Below are positions 1 through 10,402 of a DNA stretch of 64,000 nucleotides, piece by piece (positions within the stretch are counted from its first letter, which is position 1; every line of letters begins with the position of its first letter). The notes beneath the pieces are model-generated. The model made no database searches and was not told the DNA's origin. It was given only the letters and a program-made list of their open reading frames with translations. The position numbers were made by a program, and so were the translations under genes. This DNA comes from Roridomyces roridus (lineage: Eukaryota > Basidiomycota > Agaricomycetes > Agaricales > Mycenaceae): NCBI GenBank assembly GCA_029378245.1, contig JARKIF010000083.1, forward strand, positions 1 through 64,000, given 5' to 3'.

Positions 1-418
1 AAATGCATCATTCAACGTCTCGGCAATCTTTTCACCTCCGTAATACCCATAAAAAAGCGTTCCCTGGAACTCGTCACCCATGTTCAGAAGCAGAGAGTTT
101 GCTGCAGCGCGCCGGCCCGCGTCCACTGCGGCTTTGATCCGCGCGTAGCCGCCGTAGCAACCGAGAGCGGGGTTGGTGCAGTCCGTGCCCGAAGTGGTGA
201 TTTCATCGAGGTGGGCGTGGATGTCGTTGATGTGGAATATAGCTGCAAGGTCGTTAGTTAGTAAGAGGAGAGAGGATTCACGTACATATGTTGAAATGTT
301 CCACTTTTGCTGCGGAGAATGGACGTTGCGCGATTCGGCCCACTCCGGTCAAATATGCTTGTGCGCACACAGCGCTAGATAATATGAAGAGCGGTTTGAA
401 TGTCCGCGGCCAGTTCAT
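1..418 (-). CDS. 5'-nucleotidase / metallophosphoesterase, N-terminal part (runs off the window)
   Basis: Two exons are visible on the minus strand. Exon 1 (418..286) starts with MNWPRTFKPLFILSSAVCAQA, a typical cleavable signal peptide. A 43-nt intron (243..285, GTACGT..TTGCAG with CTAAC) joins in frame to exon 2 (242..1). The join gives FHINDIHAHLDE, the calcineurin-like metallophosphoesterase D-x-H metal motif, followed by TDCTNP and GGYARIK, then LLNMGDEFQGTLFYGYYGG with the second metal ligand motif GDEF. This order matches the UshA/5'-nucleotidase family, which hydrolyses extracellular nucleotides to nucleosides. The product is inferred to be secreted or surface-bound. Only about the first 125 residues are present; the catalytic NHE(F) motif and C-terminal domain lie outside. 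An upstream in-frame start at 502 exists but would add a non-signal-like extension. Confidence 0.85.
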
Positions 419-611
419 GAATTGAGAAGGCGGAAAGAGGGGGGGAGAAGAGAAAAACAACAGAAAGAGAACACGACTACTGCTCGTCCGCAATTTATAC
501 ATGAAGCTTGAGCTTGAGGTTGTGTGTGTTGCGAGGATGGATGCAGCGCTGAAGGAGTGCTTGCTCCAAATTCTTGCGAACGTGCGTCCAATTTCGAGTT
601 AATGGCTCCGA

Positions 612-1370
612 GTCGGACAGAGTCGGAAGAGGTGGGTGGATTTTCTGCAAGTTGTTCAAGGTTTCGAGATGTGGCTTACGCCTCGTGATCTTGGGGACGA
701 CATCCAGCATTTGACGAACGTGCTTCACAAATGAGCGCCAGTTGGAGTACGAAAACACTGTCCAGAGGGGCTGTACTCAGCGCGCGGTGGAAGTGCCAAG
801 GGTAGTTTGCATATTTGTAGTAGCCTGAACGACCACAACTCGCTTCTCGAGGACTGTGCTGCGCTGCTTTAAAGTATTTGAAGATAAATCTCGTCGTCTT
901 ACCACGAGAGATAAGATGCCGAGGACGTGAGGATCAGTGAACGTGAACAATCGATCGTCCAAGCGAACAGTCGAATGACCATGGTGGAAAGTTTGGCAGC
1001 TTTGTACCCGCTCTGCTATCCAGCAAGCAAATCTCGCACCAGAGTCGGACAGAGTCCGGAAGAGGGGGTGGACTTTCTGGAAGTTTTTCAAGTTTCGAGA
1101 TGTGTTTTTGCGCCTCGTGATCTTGGGGACGACATCCAGCATTTGACGAACGTGCTTCCAAAATGAGCGCCAGTTGGAGCTACGAAAACACTGTACAGAG
1201 GGCTGTCTCAGCGCGCGGTTGGAAGTTGCCAAGGGTATTGATTGCGTTTGGCCGGGACCACCACCTTCTCGAGGAATTCACTGCTTTGAGTAGTTGCTGT
1301 ATTTGAAGATTAATAGCGTCTTGCCATCTATTACTGCCAGAGATAAGATGCCGAGGATGTGAGGATCAGT
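612..1370. repeat. Tandem direct duplication, about 325-bp unit, offset 432 bp
   Basis: The stretch 612..~940 recurs at 1044..~1370 with small indels. Both contain the blocks GCCTCGTGATCTTGGGGACG, CATTTGACGAACGTGCTTC, GAGCGCCAGTTGGAG and GATAAGATGCCGAGGA. On the minus strand each copy can encode SNWRSFxKHVRQMLDVVPKI, so the unit may derive from an old coding exon, but the frame is broken in each copy and I recognise no family. No function is assigned. Confidence 0.75.
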
Positions 1371-1944
1371 ACACTACTTAGGAGTGGAACATGAACGATC
1401 CGCCCGGACCGAGGACCTGAGGAATCCTCGGTCAGCTTGTTACGCAGCGGCCTTGCAGCACCCTCGCAGCGAGTACGAACGTGCGGGTCGAAAAACGAAA
1501 CACAACCTATAGTCGTGGAGCGGGGAGAACCGGAGGGAGTGCTGCAAGTTCTGGGCCCTGGGCATTGAAAAAGGCTCGACACAGCAAGAAACGCGGTGAA
1601 ACGCTCGACACAGAGAAGGAGATAGATCGAGGGAATGCAATACCCAGTCAGGCAGTAGCGTGCGGAGATGGAAGCTTCATCAAGCAGAAAATCTGGCCAG
1701 AGAGGACGAGACCCGGCGGCCGGACGCCCAGCAAAGGGTCGGCTGGCATGTACAGCCTGAGCCTGGAAGGGCGATTAAAACCCCATGGACGTCGCGTGTA
1801 GCCGCGCCATTGCCAGGAACAGTGCCGCGTTGCTGCTGCGTGGAAGAGACGAGACAATTTTGGTTTTGATGCCAAATACCGAAACGCGTCGGTGCCATTC
1901 AGAGCGGTAACCCCAATATTGCCAGTAATATACATTGCAGAGTT
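1371..1944. other. Spacer, no gene seen
   Basis: Open frames exist on both strands, but none has splice signals, recognisable domains or a family match. This is the 3' flank of the ETT1-like pseudogene and nothing else can be supported. Confidence 0.5.
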
Positions 1945-3678
1945 CTACTCGTCGTCGTCATCAACGTCCATGTCCTCCAAGTCGTCCGCCCCGAGAGCCT
2001 GCGCCCTACTATACAAATCTTCCCTTTTGTCCTCCTCCTTGGTCAAATTCGCCAGCGTAAGCAACGCCTCTGCCAAAAACGCCCTCAGCTCCTCCTCCTC
2101 CGCCTTGAGTTCCTCAGTCCTCTCCTCTCCATCCTCGCCACCAAACTCCCCTTTCGACTCCCGCCGCACGCTCAAAAGAATTCGATAGCCCGACCAAGCC
2201 ACTCCCTAGCCTCATCTGCGTCCTCTTCATCCAAAACAGCATCCCAGCCACGTGCTCGGCAGCCTTTCGATATCCTCCACCCGGGCAGTCCCGACGACGA
2301 GCCAACATCGACCACGGGCACGCGTAACAGGCCCACGCCATTCTGCACGCGCAGTATCGCCCTCCATGTCCATCTGATTCAGGATGCCGTCAGCCCACGC
2401 AGCCCAACGTGTACGTTCCTCTGGTGCAGGCAACCGCTCGGCGAGTGCCAGCACCTCACGTGCAATGGTGAAAAAGCTCCTTTGCACGGCTGAAGGGCCG
2501 GACACGGGGGGTCGCGGAAGTGGAAGCAGACGCTGGGTCCTCGTGGGCGGGATGTGGCATGTGGAAGATGCACGTGTGAATTGATCCATGCGAGCAGCAA
2601 CAGATCGTGAGGGATGGATGTCGTGAGTGAGATACGGCGGCTGGATGGAGGGCGACGCATGGCGAGGCGGCAAATGGAGAAGAGCGGGCTCGGCCACTTG
2701 GGCTCAGGAGGAGGAGGAGGGGCAGAGGGGTTGGCAGCGAGTGTGAGGACCTCGTCTGTGATGCAGAGTAATGTACGACCCAGACTAGGGCCATGCGCCA
2801 GTCCTCTGGTGCCTCGCAGCCAACGGCCACTCGTGCGGCTGGGTAGATTTTCGCTCGTTTCAAAGACATCGAGGGCGGCGAGCCAAACGGCGCGGCCGAG
2901 CTGGGCTCGTCGGGCAGTGCGAGGGAAGGATCCCTGCGCGATAAGGTTGCCGAATAGAAACAGGCGGGTCCCCAAGATGGCGTGAAATGCAGGTGGGGAC
3001 TCCTTACATTTGCTGCGAGGTGTAAGCTTTTCGTGCTCGGATGCGTAAAATCATGAATCGCACCATTTTTTTTCGAGCTTGTTGAGTGTCGGGGAGATGG
3101 TTCGGGCGATTTGCTTCGTGGTCGATTTGGCTCGGCAAAGAGCACCGACGGGTCTCTTCGTACAAGAGTAGCAAGCGATGGCACTCGTGGATGACACCGC
3201 GCAGCAAAGGCAGCGCCTCGGTCACGTCGTCGCCTGCAAGAGAGTCAATATCGCGTTCTATGCAACCGGAAAGATACGCACAGTCATACTGCTCAGCAGC
3301 GCGTCCAAAAAAGCTCCTTCAGTCCTCCCAGTCCTCGACCTTTGTCTCGACCCGCAGGGTCTGGCTCGGTAAGTCCATATCGCTATACGGGCTTCCTGGT
3401 GGCTCGGGGGAGTATTCGAGAAGGTAATACTCGTCGTCGGTCGTCGTCAGTGTCGTCTGAACGCTTGGTAACGCTGTCGCTTGCGGTGGTCGGGGGTCGT
3501 CGTCAGAGTCAAGGGCTAGACCGTGCTTCGGGTGTCCACGCCCTTTCCATAGGCCCACGAGGCGGGCCACCTTCCTCGCGCTCATCGCAGCAGTCGGCGG
3601 GGGGGAGGGCAGGCGGGGGAGCATGTTATGAGGACCGCATGATCCTTGGGGCTTGATTTTTATTGCCTGGAAGGCCAA
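1945..3678 (-). pseudogene. ETT1/Nro1-like gene, decayed by many frameshifts
   Basis: Minus-strand fragments in changing frames line up, in order, with the Ett1/Nro1 family (nuclear TPR-like protein; translation termination and Ofd1 regulation). They are LLRGVIHECHRLL (near 3200), FLFGNLIAQ and WLAALDVFETSENLPSRTSG (near 2900), EAPEDWRMALVW, then TLLCITDEVLT, IPHDLLLLA, REVLALAERLP, ADGILNQMDMEGD, RGRCWLVVGTARVEDIE (near 2300), and EEEELRAFLAEALLTLANL with an acidic tail to the stop at 1945. At least five or six frame changes are required, none at a plausible intron. The family assignment rests on remembered consensus and not on a search. The N-terminal third (3319-3678) is too degraded to align. 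The sequence cannot make a full protein as written. Confidence 0.6.
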
Positions 3679-5640
3679 AGGACCCTCCGAGGCCAGGGCT
3701 GCTCTAGATCCTCATTGGAAGTGATCAATACAGAAAACCAATCAGAGCTCGACCCTTCCCTCCTCCTTCCCCCCACCACAGAAAAATAGCCGAAAAATTC
3801 AGGCCACTGCAAGGACGCTATCCAAGCCGTCCCATGCCATCCCGCAGGCCATACATCCACTAGTGGAAGCAGCAGAAATTTTCTCGGTCACCGGCTGCAA
3901 TTATAGAGAGGTCTAGACCTCGCATCTCATTGGCTCGCTAGTATCAGTCGCCCATTGGCCGGCGACTTGCTACCAGTGCCTCTGAGAAGCCTGCGAACGG
4001 CGAGTCCGATAAAGTGCGACGAGGAGCCACAGGAATGCTCCCGGAAGCCTCGGTTTGCTGCTCAGGTTAATTTGCGAGCAGCTATGATGCATGAAGGCGA
4101 CGTTCCAGCCTCCCTTGCGATCCAGACTCAACCATCATTGGACGAGCCAATCGCATGCCCTGCCCTGGTTACAGATATAGCCATCCCCGATCTCTCACTC
4201 AAAGTCATACGCTGCCGGATGCTATCGTCCCACGGCCCATGGGCGCGACAAATGACAGAGGCTGGCCTCGAAGATACCAGCTCAATGGTGCTCCATGTTC
4301 TAGGTGGGTCTCGTGGCTACTTTGGAAGGGGAACGCCGGGAGACCCCGACGTCATATTCTCACTGGCGGTAAGGCAACAGCATTGCAGCAAGGCTGCGGC
4401 GCCTAGAAACACGGCCTCATCAATTCTAGATTCTCTCTCTGGACAAATCTCGAATCGAACTGGCAGGGAAAATGACTTGCGCTTTTCGAAGCAAGCCTCT
4501 GACGGCATCTCGCTACATCGCGAACCCGGACTTTTTCGGTCATCTTGGCATGTGGGCCGCCGTTGTCCGTCTTTACGATCCTTACATTATCTGGAGGCGG
4601 GTGGACTACTTCATCCTACGCGTACGCTACCGGCACTCTTTTCTCTCTCTCCTTTGAATCCGTCGTCTCCGCACGGAACACTGCGCTGGCCAAAGATAAC
4701 TCTAATTCATCGGTAACCCGCACTTCCACAGTCCTTCTTGACAATCATATCTGCCATTCAAGGGGATTGGCTCGCTCTTCTATTTGTTGCCCTTTCTTCC
4801 TACTCGCTGGGCGCCCCACATTCTTGGTCGTTCGCTCAGCATCCAAATCAGTCCTGAGAAATAGCTGCTTTCGGAGACACCGACACTGCCTTGACGGGTC
4901 AACCCACTCAATTTCATTTCGCATGGAGACAATCATGTCTAGATCGCCTCTGGCCAATGTTCGAGACGAGACCTTCCCAACCGACCTGTTCGGGCACATT
5001 CCTCCCTCGGACTCGCGCGCACAAACTCTGTCGGTGCCCATGGATGTCCCCGGAATAGTGCCGTCGGCAAGCCACGCTCGGGGTCGGGATTCGCCTACGC
5101 TAAAGATAACTGTATAGATCGGCTGCATGATATCATAAGTATCTGCCTCACCAGCGGATTGGTTCGCTGTTCAATTTGGTGCCCAGCTTCCTTCAACCAC
5201 TCGTTGTCCGCCCCGGACTTCCAACTCGTGAATCCCTTCTCCGATCAGTTTGGGCCTTTGGATCCCGAGTGGTTCGGTCACTGGCTGTTCTATCGTTTCG
5301 TTTCACTTATCAATCTCTACATCTGGCTGGCTTCCCTCCTTCTGCGCCGCCGGGGGACACCGAGTCTATACCCTGTTCTAATACACAGCGTCTAGATTCT
5401 CTCTCGTCATACCCTGCGTCTTTTGCTCCACAGATTCCATTGTTGGACCATCTAAACTGTGTCTGACCTCATATGTAGGACGCCCGGTCTTTGCCTATCA
5501 AGATCACTGCCACATATTTGGTGCAAGGGATTGGCTCGGGCTCGTGCTCGGGGTGCCTTCTCAGACCACTAAGCTCAACGGACGGCCCACGCGGGCAAAC
5601 CTCGCATATTTAAGCCAACCTTGACTTGGAGAGCTGCTTC
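3679..5640. promoter_or_regulatory. Long 5' region of the alcohol oxidase gene with recurring ATTGGCTCGCT-type motifs
   Basis: No convincing gene lies in these 2 kb. A short motif recurs: ATTGGCTCGCT near 3928 and 4763, ATTGGTTCGCT near 5156, ATTGGCTCGGG near 5527, and once on the other strand near 4138. Read on the minus strand it contains CCAAT, the binding core of the HAP/NF-Y complex. The blocks AAAGATAACT near 4692 and 5102 suggest a diverged tandem duplication of about 400 bp. A role in regulating the downstream oxidase is inference only. Confidence 0.35.
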
Positions 5641-8311
5641 ATGTCCGGTACGCTCGAATTCGATATCATCTTGGCCGGAGGTAAGTACGCCAAACTTGTG
5701 TGAAAATTCATCATGTCTGATCCTTTTCAGGCGGCACGAGCGGCTGCCTCATCGCAGGTCGTCTCGCAGCAGCGGACCCTGCGTTGCGCATCTTGGTTAG
5801 TGCGATTAGTATAACGGAGCAGAAGCAGCGGAATCATTCTGACTGTCGTATGATAGATTTTGGAAGCCGGGGAGCACACCCGTGGGTTGGCCGCACACAC
5901 CCAGCCGGCGCGGTATTTCAGCCACCTCGCGCCGACGAGCTCCACAGTTACGTTCAATGTATCGAAACTGAGTTCTCATCTCGGCGGACGGGAACTCGTT
6001 ACACCTTCTGCGAGATGCCTCGGCGGAGGGAGTAGCGTTAATTGTAGGCCGTCCCGTCTCTTCTTCTCAATTGAATTCAATTTTAATGAAATTTTGACTT
6101 GTAGTTACGATGTACACGCGTGGCGCTGCCTCGGATTATGATGACTGGGGAGAACGTGTATGGGAACACGGGGTGGGCTTCCAAGGATCTGATTCCGCTT
6201 TTCGCGAAGGCAAGGTTATTGTCGGGACCTCAGGGAAATTTACAGAGCTCCACAGACGGAGACGTATCAAGTGAAAGAAGGAGAACCCACCCACGGATAC
6301 TCCGGCCCTCTCAAGGTCTCGTACGGCGGCGCCTACACCAACGTGGGGCAGCAGTTCCTCGACGCCGCTGCCCAGTATGATACCGCCCGCGGGTCCATAG
6401 ATGACCCCAATGGACTCTTTTCGTGCGATAAATACGGTGTGAGTAATCTCAATTGCGGGGTTAGTACGATCTGACACGACTACACGCAGCGCTGGCAAAA
6501 GTGGATCGACTCCAAGACTGGAACTCGCTCGGACGTCCCGCACCATTTCATTTACAACCAATCGCACAACCACAACCTCCAGGTGTTGACTGGGTGCCGC
6601 GTTAAGCGGGTGATCTTCGAGTAGGTGCCAGCGTGCTTCGCTATTTAATTGAAAGGGTCCTAACAAGCGGAACAGAAACACACGCGCTGTCGGCGTCGAA
6701 TTTGTCCGCGATACGACCTTGGAGCCCACCGCCGACCAGACCGTCCGGATAGCCAGAGCCGCCAAGTTGGTCGTGGTATCTGCTGGAGCCTTTGGATCGC
6801 CTACTATCCTTGAACGGTCGGGTATCGGCGGGAGCGAGGTACTCGAGGCACAAGGCGTGCACCAGCTGGTGGATCTTCCTGGTGTGGGGCGAAACTATCA
6901 AGGTATTTCCGGCGACTCAGTCTTGCGTCGTTTCTCTCCAACTAGACTGCAGACCACAACGTCGTTTTCGTTCCCTACCTCGCCAGTGACGACGCAGAGA
7001 CCCTGGATGCGTTTTTTCCGTGGAGAGGAGGACGAGGAAAAGGGTACGTGATTTCGACTAGAAGCAGGACCCTCCTGATTCCTTTCAGCGTTGGTAGCGG
7101 AGTGGGAATCGACTGGGGCTGGGTTGATGGCTCACAAGTGGGTGGTCGCCAGTTGCCTGCCCAAGCGCTCACCTCTCTCCCAGCGGTCTTGACGCCGGAG
7201 CGAAACTCCGGCCCACCGCCAAGGAACTACAGGAACTCGGTCCTGCGTTCGAGAACAGGTGGAAAACGTACTTTGAAAATGCTCCAGACAAACCTATCAT
7301 TTGGATCGGACCGGTCTCTGCGTTTGTCTTCCTCCTCCGACATTCTTTCATTCAGATTGATGTTCACTTTGGTGTACAGATATCTCGGCGACCCGTCCCT
7401 TGTCCCGAGGCGCAAATATTACAGTGTTGGGTATTACACGGTGAGTACCCATTACGAGACTGTGAGACGATCTCTTGAGCGATGGCTGCAGCAATACCCC
7501 GTCTCTCGTGGGCACGTCCACATTTCATCCGGGCAAGATGCAAATGCTCCACCGGACTTTGATTCTGGGTTTCTGAGCGAGTGAGTCCTCGTAGCACCGA
7601 TATTCATATCTTTTCAGTACTTATTCATTCGTTCAGCCCCGCAGATTTGCTCACCCTTCGGTGGGGATACAAGAAATCGCGCGAGCTGGCGAGAAGGATG
7701 GGCGTCTACCGCGGTGAATACCTCCCTGGGAGCCCTGTGTTCGCACAAGGCAGTGAGGCGAGGTGTAGGGACGATGCTACCGGGCCCGTGGATGTTTTGG
7801 CGCCGGGGATTGTGTATACGGAGGAAGACGACGAGGCGATTGATGTGTATGATAGGCAGTTTGGTGAGTACGCTTTATGCGTGGGTGGATGTGGGTTATG
7901 GCTAATCCTCGACCAGTTCAGACAGCTTGGCATTCGGTGGGCTTTCATACTTATTCGGATTGTGGACCTCGTCTGAATTCGACTGGCGGAACAGCTGGGT
8001 ACTTGTGCGATGAAGCCGAGAGATCAAGGTGGCGTTGTCGACGAACGTTTGAATGTTTTCGGCGTACAAGGTCTCAAGGTCGCTGGTAAGCCTACTATTA
8101 TCCTAATTTCGAAATGACACTGATTGCATTCAAAGACGTGAGTACCCCCGATTCAGGGTTCTTTCTTTCTGGCTATTAATTTTGATTCTTGGCGCAGATT
8201 TCCATCGCGCCGGCGAACGTAGGGGCGAACACGTATAGTACAGCGTTGGTCATTGGCGAGAAGGCGGCTGTACTCATCGCGGAGGAGTTGGGGATCAAAG
8301 GAGTGGTCTAA
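5641..8311 (+). CDS. Alcohol (methanol) oxidase-type GMC oxidoreductase, 16 exons, with two +1 frameshifts
   Basis: FAD-dependent GMC enzyme of the alcohol oxidase branch (primary alcohol + O2 to aldehyde + H2O2; peroxisomal or secreted in fungi). The start at 5641 gives MSGTLEFDIILAGGGTSGCL, the dinucleotide-binding motif split by the first intron. Further hallmarks are CLGGGSSVNF, PLKVSYGG, LVVVSAGAFGSPTILERSGIG, DLPGVGRNYQDH, GLDAGAKLRPT, YYSVGYYTQYPVSRGHVHIS, and AWHSLGTCAMKP with the catalytic His. It ends ISIAPANVGANTYSTALVIGEKA. Exons: 5641-5680, 5731-5795, 5857-6043, 6105-6214, 6246-6438, 6490-6620, 6676-6902, 6953-7043, 7089-7137, 7184-7321, 7380-7440, 7492-7580, 7637-7863, 7917-7936, 7995-8085, 8136-8137, 8198-8311. 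If the 31-nt gap at 6215-6245 is not an intron, there are 16 exons. Oddities: an extra G in GGGG (6147-6150), an extra T in TTTTTT (about 7012-7017), and a 2-nt exon. Without the two extra bases the sum is 611 codons. Confidence 0.8.
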
Positions 8312-9059
8312 GTTGGCGCGGAATCTGGATGCGTGTAGATGCAGGGACTTCTTCACTCCGGCTCTCGGCAGTTTGGCAGGGAACCCGGAACTTGAACCAA
8401 ATTACCAATTGAATCGGCTTCTCCAAGTTCCAATTTGAACCCCGACACCGGTTATGGCATCCATCCATATCTTCTTTCAACTTCAAGTATTTTTGTCGGA
8501 ACACCTCCAATATCAACTTGATTGAACTGGAGGGCTAGGTCGTTCCTCTCGGCTGGGCGATATTGCTCGTGTCCTCCGAGTTTGCGGTCTTCCGTTCTCG
8601 ATGCCGCCGCTGCCGTCTCTCTCCAATCTCACATCTTCTGTCTTGATGATCTCATTAAGCAACTCCATTGAATTGGTTTGGGATTCCGTTGAGGGGATGG
8701 TCTCCCTGCCGCCCCTACACGGACGGCTGGAACCGCGGGAGAAGGGCTCCTACATACGCGGATTAGTAGTTTGCACGCTGTATACACGTCGGGTGTGTCA
8801 ACTGAGAGAGAACTCAAAACTTAGAAGCTGTGCATCATCGCGATCAAAGTCACCTTTCTTCTTACCACCATCTTCTCGTTCACAAAGCTTCATCCTTGAC
8901 AGGTTTTTGTGCAGAGGCGATAATTCACGTGTATGACAACCAAGGTGGGCGAATCGCAGCTATTCGCTCTCTTCTCATGAAGGCTTATTCCGCTCCAGTG
9001 GTGACGGAATCGATCTTCAAGTCGTTCGAGCGCCAGCCTATAAGAAGGATCCCACTATT
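8312..9059. other. Spacer between oxidase and F-box gene
   Basis: No gene is supported. The open frame beginning near 8601 has no family resemblance. This stretch probably holds the oxidase 3' end and the promoter and 5' leader of the F-box gene. Confidence 0.4.
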
Positions 9060-10402
9060 ATGAGACGTGTATGCCTCTTTTTTCATGAGTTAAATTCTCT
9101 GCTTACGCGGTAGCCCAGGAGGCGTCCACCGAAGGAATCGAGGCGCAGATCGCACAGGTTTCTCTCGAAATCGGGCGGCAGAAAGATGTTCTTAGGAAAC
9201 TCGAGAGCAGTAAAAGCCTTCTCCAGCAACAGCTGAACGCTGTACGTGACCCAATCGCGCGGCTACCTCTCGAGATCTCGTCCGAGATTTTTCTGCAATG
9301 CCTCCCAACCGGATACAAGAACCTCCGTCGAAAATACTGGTACCCCCGGCCTCGACCCCATTCTGCGCCTTTACTTCTCCTAAACATCTCTCATGCCTGG
9401 ACCGGTATCGCACTATCCACCCCCGCTCTATGGGCTTCTATTCACGTCGCCTTTTCTCTTGCACACAAAGGATCCGCAGAATTTTTGGGAATGTGGCTTC
9501 GACGTGGAGGGAGTCGGCCCTTGCACCTTTCGATCACAGGAGTTGTTGATTCACTTGCAGTCTCTGCGGTTCTGCAGCATTCTCCGCTCGAAAGCTTGGC
9601 CATGTCTTTCGGGGAGATGGACAAGGACGACTTGGGCGACTTGCCGTATGGATGCTACGACTTCCTTAGGGGATTTCAGCCCCAAATGGAGCTGCCCAGT
9701 CTGCAGGTGCTGGATGTTTCTGGCCGAACAGATCTGAACTGCTCCTGGCCGCCCTTCCGTCAGCTCCTGTGCCTTTCCTCCAATCTCGTTGAACTTGATA
9801 TGGAAGATGTGGTATTTATCGACGATTCCGATGAGGAAAAACTCGACACACTCGCTCTTCCCCATTTGCGACGATTAAAATGTGTAGGGGATTGCTACGC
9901 ATTGGACTGTATCTCGGCCACACGACTGGAAATTCTTTGTTTGTCGGCGGACACCATATCCCGGCCCATCTTCGACTCCTTCCTGCGCCGATCCTCGCCG
10001 CATCTCCAGAAGCTTCAGCTTCGCGGATCAGCCACGCATTTCCATCCTCACTTCGGCCAGTGCATGGCTCTCATCCCTACCCTCACACAGTTGGAATTTT
10101 CGCATCCGAGTTTCGCTTTTGCGAAACAGCTGCTCGATTTTTTGGTGCACAATCCACACCTCCTTCCCTGTCTCCAAATATTGAAGGTCGCTACTATCCT
10201 CGTCCTGCTGTACGAACCGAATCAGCCCACTCCCAGTGACATCTTGAGTGCCCTCGCACTTGTGCTGTCTATCCGTCGGAACAGTCTGAGAACCGTCCGG
10301 CTGACTATCCAGGGCTCTTCCCGTCTGGGTCTGCCGGACGATCCTCTTGCTCTGTTCCAAGAATTTTTGGACGATGGGATGGATATTCACATTGGGGTTT
10401 AG
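9060..10402 (+). CDS. F-box / leucine-rich-type protein
   Basis: Predicted from a 7-nt first exon (9060-9066, ATG AGA C), a 47-nt intron (9067-9113, GTGTAT..GCGGTAG) and one long exon (9114-10402), giving 431 residues. The N-terminus is a coiled coil (EIGRQKDVLRKLESSKSLLQ). Then comes the F-box core DPIARLPLEISSEIFLQCLP, the common WTGIALSTPALWASIHVAF and WLRRGGSRPLHLSI stretches, and an LRR-like C-terminal half (LEILCLSAD, LQKLQLRG, LTQLEFSHP). F-box proteins recruit substrates to SCF ubiquitin ligases; the substrate here is unknown. A clear paralogue at 16591-17817 is dead, and the shared coiled coil and F-box confirm the reading frame and the start region. The first exon is inferred from splice signals and similarity to the paralogue's MTTQIEAEIAQ start. 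Confidence 0.75.

Noticed and set aside
2456..3184. 242-residue minus-strand frame as a real protein
   Set aside because: It only contains fragments of the ETT1-like sequence in one of three alternating frames; most of it is out-of-frame, low-complexity translation.
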